A stretch of 64,000 bases of DNA. Source: Hypomesus transpacificus (lineage: Eukaryota; Chordata; Actinopteri; Osmeriformes; Osmeridae). The DNA lies in NCBI RefSeq assembly GCF_021917145.1, contig NW_025813875.1, forward strand, positions 22,302-86,301, in the 5' to 3' direction. The stretch's first letter is position 1; each line of letters begins with the position of its first letter. Below the pieces are notes generated by a model, which did no database searches, had not been told where the DNA came from, and saw only the letters and a list, made by a program, of their open reading frames with translations. Shown here piece after piece: positions 35,825 to 45,345 of the stretch. A program made the position numbers and the translations under genes.

Positions 35825-38800
35825 GGGGCCCGCCACCCCAATCGTTGGCCCCTCCCTTAAGCCAAGAACTGTTGATTGGTCGTGTAGGCAACACTAAGGG
35901 ACTGTATTTGGACTGCTGGCTTGATGGCCAACCCTGCCAAGCTCTAGTAGACACGGGGTCTACCGTCTCACTGGTGCGTCCTGGCGTCCTTCCAGGAACC
36001 ATGGGGACGCTCTCCGGCGCATGGGCAAAGTCAGACACGAACCTGGTGACGGTGACAGGGGAGAAGGCTGCTACAAAGGGGAAGAAGCATCTGCGGATCC
36101 AGGCTGGGAACCAGGAGGCGGAGCACGAGTTCTGGCTTGCCAATATTCAGGACTCGTGCATTATCGGCCTGGACCTGTTGTCCCGTTGGGGTGCCTATGT
36201 TGATGTCCTGAGGGCAGCCATCACCCTTGGTGGGGAGACTGTGGCGCTCCAGGCCGGCCAGGACAAGAACACAAAGGTCAGAGACCAGCAAGCCAGCTGC
36301 CAAACAGCTGCCACCAGCGACTCCATGCCAGGTCAGCCTACCAACCATACATCGGCGGAGACGTCTGAGGCGGTGAGGGAACTCTGCCGCCGCAGCAGTG
36401 ATGGCCTTGACCAACAGCAGTGCGGCCAGTTGAGGCACCTCCTAGAGGACTATGCAGATATCTTTGCAGCAAAGGATGAGGACTGTAGGCGGACGGGGTT
36501 GGTTCAGCATTCCATTGACACCGGTACCGCCCAACCCATCCGCCTGCGGCCTCACCGGCTGGCCCTCGGCAAGCGACAGGTGGCAGAAGACAAAGTTAGG
36601 GAGATGGCTGCTGCTGGGGTAATTGAGCCCTCTGACAGTCCGTGGGCCGCACCAGCTGTCCTGGTTCGAAAAAAGAATGACAGCTGGCGGTTCTGCGTGG
36701 ACTATCGACGTCTCAACGCGGTGACCAAGAAGGACTCTTACCCCCTCCCTCGCATAGATGACGCCCTCGACCATATCACAGGCTCCAGCTGGTTCAGTTC
36801 CCTTGATCTGCGTAGTGGCTACTGGCAGGTGGAGTTGGCCCCTGACGCACGACCAAAGACTGCCTTTACCATTGGACAGGGACTGTGGCAGTTTCGTGTT
36901 ATGCCGTTTTGACTCTGTAATGCACCAGCGACGTTCGAACGGCTGATGGAGAGGGTACTGGCTGAAATACCACGGAGTCGTTGTGTGGTATACCTGGATG
37001 ACCTGCTGGTGCATGCCAGCGACTTTGACCGAGCCCTGGGTAACCTGCAAGAGGTCTTTGAAGCCATTCGTCAGGCTGGGTTGCGGTTGAACCCTGCCAA
37101 GTGTCGCCTGCTGACAAGAGAAACGCAGTTCTTGGGCCATGTGGTCAGCGCGCACGGGGTAGCTACCGACCCCGCTAAGGTGGCCGCAGTCCAGAATTGG
37201 CCACCCCCTGCCAACGTCACCGAACTGCGGAGCTTCTTGGGCCTGGCGTCCTATTACCGGCGTTTCGTCCGGGGCTTCGCCACGATTGCCAAACCCCTCC
37301 ATCGACTGACTGACAAGGGACAGCCCTTTGACTGGGACGACGTGTGTGCCGGAGCCTTCACCCAGCTAAAAACTGACCTTACCGAGGCTCCCATTTTGGC
37401 CTACCCAGATGCGGAACAGCCCTTCATCGTGGACACTGATGCCAGCAACGTGGGAGTTGGCGCCGTACTGTCCCAGAGTGTTGGAGGGGTGGAGCGCGCA
37501 GTAGCCTACTTTAGCCGCACTCTGAACCGAGCTGAAAGGAACTACTGTGTGACCCGGCGTGAGCTGCTGGCAGTGGTCCTGGCACTGCGACAATTCCGGC
37601 CGTACCTGCATGGCAGCCATTTCCTTGTGCGCACCGATCATGCTTCCCTTACCTGGCTGTTGAACTTTAAGAACCCGGAGGGCCAGGTGGCTCGCTGGCT
37701 GGAGGCCCTACAGGAGTATGACTTCGAGATCCAGCATCGACCAGGGCGGTTGCATGCTAATGCTGATGCCCTCTCCCGCCGCCCCTGTGCAGTCTTGGAA
37801 TGTCGGTATTGCCAACGACAAGAGGAGCGGGACCAACCACTGACGGTGGCAGCCATTCAGACAGCTGACTGCGAGGGGAGTTCTCCATGGACCTCCGCTC
37901 AGCTGCAACAATGCCAGGAGGCCGATGCAACCTTGGCGGTGGTAATCAACTGGCTGGCGACGGGGCGGCGTCCCGAATGGACAGAAGTGTCTGCCCACGG
38001 ACCGGAGGTTAAGGCTTACCAATCACAGTGGGGCAACTTGGAGCTCCATGACGGGCTGGTGCACCGGAGGTGGAAAGCTCCTGGCCGGGGAAGCGACCTC
38101 CTACAGCTGCTGGTACCCCGTGAACTCCGCCAACAGGTCCTTCAGACCGTCCATGGCTCGGTGGGGGCGGGGCACTACGGCATCGCCAAGACCCTCCGCC
38201 GCCTCAGGGGCCGATTCTATTGGCCAGGTTGTCGACGGGACGTGGAGCTGTATGTGCACTGCTGTGACCTTTGCACTGCTAAGAAAGGGCCAACGCAGCG
38301 CTCCCATGCCCCATTGCAGCAGTACCTGGTGGGGGCTCCGATGGAGCGAGTAGCGGTGGACATACTTGGGCCCTTTCCAGCGACTGATTCCGGCAACCGC
38401 TACGTCCTCGTGGCCATGGATTATTTCACCAAATGGCCGGAGGCATACGCGGTGCCGGATCAGAGTGCCACCACAACTGCGGAAAGGCTGGTAGAGGAGA
38501 TGTTTGCCCGCTTCGGGGTCCCTGCGGAACTCCATAGTGACCAGGGGCGGAACTTCGAGTCCCAGGTCTTTAGCGAGGTCTGCCGACGGCTGGGAGTATC
38601 CAAGACGAGGACGACACCTCTCCACCCTCAGAGCGATGGGCTGGTGGAGCGGTTCAACCGCACCCTGGCTACCCAGCTCGCCATCCTGACCAGCCAACAT
38701 CAGCGGGACTGGGATCGCCACCTGCCCCTGGTCCTGTGGTCGTACCGGACGGCCGTCCAAGAGTCCAGCCAGTGCACACCAGCTGCCCTCATGTTTGGGC

Positions 38801-39363
38801 GGGAATTACGGACACCGGTGGACTTGGTTTTCGGGACCCCGCCCGAGCCGGAGATTGCTGGAGGAAAGGAGATGGATTACTACCGGAGGTTGATAGATCG
38901 CCTCCAAGTAGTCCATGAGTACGCTCGTCAGGCCCAGGCTAACTCTGGGGTGCGGCAGAAAAGAGCCTACGACACCCGGTGTCGGAAGCTGACCTTCAAG
39001 CCCAGTGACAAGGTCTGGGTGTATTGCCCTACTCGTAAGAAGGGGGTGTCACCCAAGCTATGCAGTCACTGGCAGGGGCCCAGTGAGGTTATGGAACGGG
39101 TTTCTGAGGTGGTGTATCGGGTGCGCATGCCTGGTCGGGGGCGTGTGGTGGTGCTGCACCAGGACAGACTATCACCATATCGCCCGCTTGCTCCAGAGAC
39201 GGGTGGAGCAGAGAACGACACCAGCGGCACCATTCCCACTGGACAATGTAACCCCCCCCCTATGGCACCTTCTACCAGTCCCAGGAGGCCAACTCGGCGG
39301 CGGTTACGGCCAGGACACTTAAGAGACTACCTGTTGGGTGATGGGGTTGTCGGGGACGACTGA
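35821..39363 (+). pseudogene. pol: pol of the Gypsy element, interrupted by one in-frame stop
   Basis: Polyprotein for protease, reverse transcriptase, RNase H and integrase. Protease active site is ALVDTGSTVSLV. Reverse transcriptase shows FCVDYRRLNAVTKKDSYPLP and YLDDLLVHA. RNase H starts PFIVDTDASNVGVGAVLSQ. Integrase has an HHCC zinc finger (HYGIAKTLRRL to CCDLCTAKK) and the DDE core (VAVDILGPFP, ELHSDQGRNFESQ, GLVERFNRTL). A TGA at 36910-36912 directly follows the conserved MPF of the reverse transcriptase; the same frame is then open to 39363, so it is a single nonsense change. No chromodomain recognised at the end. A polypurine tract GGTGGGGGC precedes the 3' LTR. Confidence 0.93.
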
Positions 39364-39381
39364 CCCCTCAGGTGGGGGCTA

Positions 39382-39753
39382 TGTAGCGACCCACGGATTG
39401 GTCGCGTGTTAACTCGCGCTGTTGGCGCAAAGGATTGTGGGTGGCGCAATTCACATACTTGTTTCATGTTTGGTTAATGTTGTATGCATGTTTGAGTTGA
39501 GTGTTGTTGTTCTGTCAATTAGGTTTGTCAGTGGATGATGTATGGATATTAGTAACTATAAGTTATCGTTGTTGCCATAACTGTGAATTGTATGTGAGTT
39601 AATGACTTGTTGTTGGCATTCACATGTGATTGGTGGTGTAGTAATAAAACCTGTAGTCGAGCGGTGTATGGGACACAGGATAAAAAGGTCTTCTTCTCTG
39701 CGTCCGATTATTACGCATCCACTCCAATATAGACCCCTAGCGCCATCGTTACA
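39382..39753 (+). repeat. 3' LTR of the Gypsy element
   Basis: Matches the 5' LTR over its full 372 bp with about five visible differences, for example TCTCATG against TCACATG, and CGTGAG against CGTCCG. Confidence 0.93.
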
Positions 39754-40516
39754 ATATTTAATCGCGATTAATCGCATTAATGTCATAGTTAACTCGCGAT
39801 TAATCTCAATTAATCGCACATTTCTATCTATTTTAAATGTCCCTTGATTTCTTTTTCATCCATTCTTTTTTCAAATTGTAATGCTCTTATCGACATGGAA
39901 AAGTGGTTCGGATTGCTTCGTGCAAACGTTTTTTTTTTTATTGAAAACAACATTGCAATCGCCTGGCTTTGACGAGCAGGCGGAGAATTCGCATCAGCTG
40001 TGTGCTTGGCTGTGTGCCATCAAAATTATATTTTCGACTCCACGACGTGCTGCGATGATAGCTCATTCCCTCCGGCTCAGTTCACAACGACAGAACACAC
40101 TGATCACTTTGGTCTTGTCAATGGAACCATTTGGCAACCTTTTAAAAGTAAACTTTCCATTCAGAATCTTATTGGCATCCATTTCGGCGTCTGGCGCTGG
40201 CAATCAACTCAAAACATAACGTTAGCCTACTACCAGAGAATGTCTAATATCCGTAAACGGGCTCTGCTACGACTGTTTAGCCGGCTCGCAAGCCCAAACA
40301 AGTGGTTGTGGCGTGCCTGTTGTTTTGTTTCCGGTCTAGCTAGATCCGGTGTGGTATTGTAGTTTTTCTAACGTCAGTGGTTGTTGCAAAAGAATGTGAA
40401 AAAAACTACAAAGTTTGCTAGGTCAAAAAGAGCGTTAATCGCGCCATTAAAAAAATTGACGCCGTTAATTTGGTTTGCGTTAACGCCGTTAATAACGCGT
40501 TAAACTGACAGCACTA

Positions 40517-42597
40517 AAACGTATACAAAAATTCTGGAATGATGACCACTGTGATCGTATGGCCTGAATAGACGTGTTCCGCTTCATGCAAACTAGTTGA
40601 ATTCCAGGCAATTGTATTTTGTATATCAGAAAACGTTTTACATAAAGTAACATATTACCTAGAACCATCTCAACCCAGAGAGAAACATAAGAGAAGGCAT
40701 AGACATTGCCAAACAGAGGCTTTTTTTCTGTTGCTCTGGAAACAGTAGACAGGAGGTGAACATTGAGAAATAGACAGGTAAGAGCTTGGTTAATGTACAT
40801 AGAGGAGGTATATACAGGTGTAGTGTGGTTTGCACGGTTAAGATTAGCAATACTTAGTTTATAATAAAGTATAGTCGTTCTTGGGGGCACCACCTCTGAT
40901 TCGTGAAAGGGACAGAGGAAACCTTGTTTAATAATATTGAATAATAGCACTCGTAATAATCAGTCTAATCTTAAGTAGGGAATTCTATGAAAGTAGAGCA
41001 GATCATATTACGTGAGAGATACGCGAGTATTATACACAATGATTTATTTAAGATAATGAAATTATAGTGAACACATACCAGATAAGTTATGGGTTAGTTG
41101 GGCTAAAGCAGTACAGTAGGCCTAAATTCTAATGAGAGCGCACTACACAATGGCTGCGTAGAGCGCGTGTGGAGGGGGAGGGGAGAGAGAGAGTGAGGAA
41201 GAGGTACAGAGGAAGAGGCTTCTATAGTAACAATGGACGATCAATAGCAACTGACCTAACGATGGTCAAGTTAAATCATTTGTAAAATACAATCAAACAT
41301 CGACAATTCAATCACAACATGCCAATATGTCACAAGTAAGAAATATTGCAAATCGCAGTTACTTTTGTCGGTTTGAAGAACGGAGTCAATGGTTCGTTAT
41401 ATCCAACGAATAGGAAACGGAATCTCTCGTCAAAGTTCCGGGCGCAAAGTGAATATGCAGGTTATGAGGTAAAGGTTAGGGAGTGACGCGTTCACCCCAA
41501 GTTAATCCTACGAACAAGCGGGGGTGATTGTAAGTTCGGCGATTTTATACTCCAAAGAACAGGGGGTCATCCGTGTGAAGGTGACCTCTCTCATTGGTCA
41601 GTTACTTCCACCTGGGCGTCGTCTTGAGATCTGCCCAGAGGTGTGAAGTGGCTGATAGTTTAAATTCCATTATCTCAAATGTCCATGAAATGCTTAAACT
41701 TCAGAATAGAGCAATACAACGTTCATAACTGGTTTTGTTAGTATGATACAATTATTTTGATATCAAGATTGACTGATTTAACTATATCTGAAGGGGAGTT
41801 ATAATCAAACATCAATTAAACACGTTCTAGGTAAATGAGAAGACACACATTATAACACATCGACTACTGTCATTGAATTAGTGTCCATGAGCCATGTAGT
41901 CCTTGAGAAATATGTTCGTAAATCCACAAAAGAAAGTTCTCCCTTATACTCCATTGTCTGATACTGTGTGACCATGTGGTCTCTGTTCCTGACCCCATGC
42001 TGGGTCAGGGCTTTTGAAGCATCTTCTGGGAGATAAGGACAAAAGGGGGAAGGACCCTTCCCCCTTTTCGGGGGTAGGGGAAAGGTGTGGATGGTACCAA
42101 GCTTTGTCTGTTGACTCTCTGCTACACAGGTAAGAGACTGGTTAACATACATAGGGCAGGTTTGCTTAATTGTGGCGAAACTTTGTAAGCTATTTTTAAA
42201 GAGAAAGGTGTAGGGATCATTTCATAATGGTTGTTTTTCCTTATAATGTTGATGGTTACAGTTGATAATGAACGACACACTTTTGATCCTTGATCTTCTG
42301 ATTTACTTTACTTTGTCCATTGATAAAACACGGTTCTGTTAATGATTTCAATTATGATAATCATCATGATAATAATACGTGTTTGCTTGATAATTAGCTG
42401 TTTCCTGGCTTACTGTTGTTCCTCTTACCTGAATCACATCATTACCACTGAACCTTCTAAAACGAGAACTTGACGTCCCTTCAGAATGACAGTGTTGTGT
42501 GATGGTTTTGTTAGACTTGCTGCAAACAAAAGTAATATTCCGTCTAAAAGTTTTGAACTGTTTTAGAGTGTTTTGCAGTGCTGAATCGTCATCCACC
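40517..42597. other. Upstream region of lectin C with a ~1.3-kb insertion
   Basis: 40540-40800 and 42130-42590 match the upstream blocks of lectins A and B. About 40803-42125 does not. It is bordered on both sides by a similar ~30-bp motif (ACAGGTAAGAGCTTGGTTAA and ACAGGTAAGAGACTGGTTAA), so it is an insertion of unknown class. Confidence 0.6.
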
Positions 42598-44470
42598 ATG
42601 AAGATGCTGGTCCTGATGACTACACTTCTATCAGGCCAGTGGCCTTTTGGTTCTTGTAGTTCTTAATGACAGATTTATGTAGTTTTCCTCTGCAGTATGA
42701 AATGAACTAAAGCTTTGGGCTCGACTGTCTTTTTATTTGAGCACAAGTGTTCACACACGTTAAGCAATTAGAAACAGGTACACAAAAAATAAAGAACATT
42801 TGCATTTGTATCACGTCAACAGGACTGTGTGCCCTCTCCTCATGCCTTCCTCATCAGTACCACCTTGTTAACATCCCAAAGACCTGGACTGAAGCCCAGA
42901 GATACTGCAGAGAAAAGTACACTGACCTGGCCACCATAGACAACATGGAGGACATGAACAAGCTAGTCAATATAGCAAATATGATTAATCTAACAAGTAG
43001 TTATAGGGCAGTCTGGATAGGTCTGTATGATGACATCAACAGCTGGAGGTGGTCTCTGGAAGACAGTCAGTACTATGGAGAGGGACAGGCTGAGTTCAGG
43101 AACTGGAGGCCTAATGAACCCACAAATGGAGCTTCAGATTTGTGTCACAGGTGGGGGCGCTGGTGCCTCCACTTAGTCTACTCTTACTCTGAGGAGCAAA
43201 ACGTATCTCCCACTCAAAAGATGCCAAAACTCGTAGAATCGAGGTATAAAATGTATTAGGTTTATTGGTAAAAAAATAAAAAGAAAAGGAAGTCCTTGTT
43301 GTTGATCCCTTTAAGAGGCTCTGGCAGGAGATAAGGTAGCCTGGTTCCTCTGGTGGCCGCTGATACTGGCCTCCTCCAGCAGGGGGAAGGGGGGTTATCC
43401 GGAGACTGCTGGAATAGTCCAATTGATTATTCTGCGCACACTGGACGTAATCCTATTGCCCACCCGGGACTGCAGGGTGCTCCAACTAGTGCATGAACGG
43501 CAAAATCTGTAAAACAGTGGAACATGGGCACACCACACATCAAACTCACGTGTGCAAGCGTAACACAACTGTGGATAAAACCTCAAACTCAGGTGTATCA
43601 ATAGGCCGAGCAGTCCGGGCAGCACGTTCCACAAGCTTGACTGTGTAGAATTCACGGTACTCAGCTTCAGCGAAAGTCCGTCTCCGTGCGCGCTGTGTTG
43701 CAGTCTTTTGCTCCCCCAGTCCTCTCTCTCTGCTTCCAGTCCTCTCTTTCTGCTTCCAGTCCTCTCTCTCTGCTTCCAGTCCTTCTCTCCGCTTCCAGTC
43801 TCAGTTCTCCTTCCAGTCCCCAACCCTCCTTGATTGACGGTGATCTGAGTTTAAAAACCCTCCCAATCCCCCGGTTAATTGCGACCAGCTGGGTGCTTCC
43901 CTGCTGCACACCTGCAGCTAGTTGGTTTAATACGGTACTGAATATGGTCCCCGTGACATTTGTGTGCTGGGATTGGAAGTCTTTCCAAGTGGTATGACTC
44001 TTCCTGTTCAGTTAGAAGACCCTTCGTCTGTAACCAAGGTAAGCACATCTGTGTCATTAACGTGTGTTTATTGATTTAACAGAGGCTGTCCAGTGTGACA
44101 AAGTGCACAGAATCTGCAGGGGGTGTGGGCCTTTCACAAACACAACTGGTATTGTCTGTAATTTCTCATCAAAACCTCAATACTTCTTGCAGGTGTAGCT
44201 TTTGTCTACATTAATCAATCAATGACCTGGACGGAAGCTCAGAGTTACTGCAGGCAGCACTACACAGACCTGGCCAGAGTGAGGAGCCAGACTGAGAACC
44301 AGCAGATATCGGATATCATACCTGCAGATGTCTTTGCCTGGATTGGCCTGTACAGAGACTCCTGGAAGTGGTCAGATGGTAGCAAATCCACCCTCAGATG
44401 CTGGAGAATTACTGAACCTAATAAAACTTTGGGAATGAATTCTGCGTAGCATCAGAGTTTGCTAATGCTT
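42598..44470 (+). pseudogene. Lectin C: C-type lectin pseudogene with solo LTR, frameshift and lost 3' end
   Basis: Signal exon 42598-42634 (MKMLVLMTTLLS). Domain 1 exon runs from 42823 (LCALSSCLPHQYHLVNIPK) to ~43142, is cut by an 816-bp LTR, and resumes at 43959-44038 ending FVCNQG. Domain 2 exon starts at 44193 (MTWTEAQSYCRQHYTDLARV). Compared with B it has lost one base in the EPN region near 44425, giving a premature stop at 44447-44449. At about 44470 similarity ends and a repeat block begins, so the end of domain 2 and both tail exons are missing. Three independent lesions make it dead. Confidence 0.88.
43143..43958 (-). mobile_element. Solo LTR (816 bp) in lectin C
   Basis: On the minus strand it starts TGTCACGGGGACC and ends CACCTGTGACA, with inverted TGTCAC/GTGACA ends and an AATAAA about 115 bp before its end. 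A 4-bp TTTG duplication flanks it (43139-43142 and 43959-43962). The empty site is intact in lectin B. No internal gag-pol, so recombination between two LTRs is the likely origin. A different family from the Gypsy element at 34.4 kb. Confidence 0.78.
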
Positions 44471-44695
44471 ATTTCAAGATTTAGGATTTATTATTATTTG
44501 TCACATACATGATTATACATGGTACAATATGCAGTGATGTTGTACCTGCAACTACGTAAATAAATAAAATGATACTAAAAGAGACATAAAAGATACTAAA
44601 GGAGACATAAAAATAGAAATAGATAAATTACAATAAATAAAATAGAGTAAAATAGCACACAGCAGTATTTCAACGCTTAAGTTTGAGCAGACGGA

Positions 44696-45225
44696 TGGCC
44701 TGAAGGAAGAAACTCCTCATCTTCTCTGTGTTGTTATCAGACAGCCTCCTCATCCTCTCTGTGTTATTATCAGACAGCCTCCTCATCCTCTCTGTGTTGT
44801 TATCAGACAGCCTCCTCATCCTCTCTGTGTTGTTATCAGACAGCCTCCTCATCCTCTCTGTGTTGTTATCAGACAGCCTCCTCATCCTCTCTGTGTTGTT
44901 ATCAGACAGCCTCCTCATCCTCTCTGTGTTGTTATCAGACAGCCTCCTCATCCTCTCTGTGTTGTTATCAGACAGCCTCCTCATCCTCTCTGTGTTGTTA
45001 TCAGACAGCCTCCTCATCCTCTCTGTGTTGCTCTCAGACAGCCTCCTCATCCTCTCTGTGTTGTTATCAGACAGCCTCCTCATCCTCTCTGTGTTGTTAT
45101 CAGACAGCCTCCTCATCCTCTCTGTGTTGTTATCAGACAGCCTCCTGATCCTCTCTGTGTTGCTCTCAGACAGCCTCCTCATCCTCTCTGTGTTGCTCTC
45201 AGACAGCCTCCTCATCCTCTCAGGC
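44696..45225. repeat. 30-bp minisatellite, about 17 copies
   Basis: Units of CTCCTCATCCTCTCTGTGTT plus GTTATCAGACAG with some GCTCTCAGACAG variants. Open in several frames because 30 is divisible by three; not a gene. It grew inside a dispersed repeat seen at 44670-44740 and 45230-45300. Confidence 0.95.
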
Positions 45226-45287
45226 AACGTAAACTCTGGTCTGATGGCAGCAGGGAGAAGAGTGAGTATCCAGGGTAATTGGGCTGT

Positions 45288-45345
45288 TTGAGGATCTTCT
45301 GACAGCGAGTTGATGTCTGTCATTGTAGGATTGTCCTGGAGGACC
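45288..45345 (-). pseudogene. Fragment of a KHNYN-like last coding exon
   Basis: The minus strand encodes LVLQDNPTMTDINSLS, nearly identical to LVLQCNPTVTDINSLS in the khnyn last exon at 58098-58145. DNA similarity is also clear: ACAGCGAGTTGATGTCTGTC here against ACAGCGAGTTGATGTCCGTC there. It forms the left edge of the 45.3-47.8 kb minisatellite. Confidence 0.8.

Larger units (their letters stand above)
34408..39753 (+). mobile_element. Ty3/Gypsy LTR retrotransposon, complete but with broken ORFs
   Basis: Two 372-bp LTRs (34408-34779 and 39382-39753) bound a gag-pol interior. A 4-bp ATAT duplication flanks it (34404-34407 and 39754-39757). Pol order protease, reverse transcriptase, RNase H, integrase is the Ty3/Gypsy order; there is no env. 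I could spot about five differences between the LTRs, so the insertion is young. Gag carries a frameshift and pol an in-frame stop, so this copy cannot make its own proteins. Confidence 0.95.
34383..40516. mobile_element. hAT-like non-autonomous DNA transposon, split by a Ty3/Gypsy insertion
   Basis: Ends TAGAGCTGTCAAACG and, inverted, TAGTGCTGTCAGTTTAACGC, flanked by an 8-bp duplication AAACGTAT (34375-34382 and 40517-40524). The empty site is visible as AATAAACGTATGAAGG downstream of lectin A. Subterminal ATTAATCGCGATTAATCGC motifs are typical of such fish elements. Without the nested retrotransposon it would be roughly 790 bp. No transposase ORF seen; small ORFs at 39881-40362 show no recognised domain. 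Confidence 0.82.

Noticed and set aside
39363-39381. env gene in the Gypsy element
   Set aside because: Pol ends only about 20 bp before the 3' LTR, so there is no room for env; not an endogenous retrovirus with envelope.
39881-40362. ORFs of 112-120 residues in the right half of the hAT-like element
   Set aside because: No recognisable transposase or other domain; likely chance frames.
44670-45323. 187-217-residue ORFs on both strands, with repeating MRRLSDNNTE or SDSLLILSVL
   Set aside because: A 30-bp minisatellite is open in any frame; no exon context, and the strands mirror each other.
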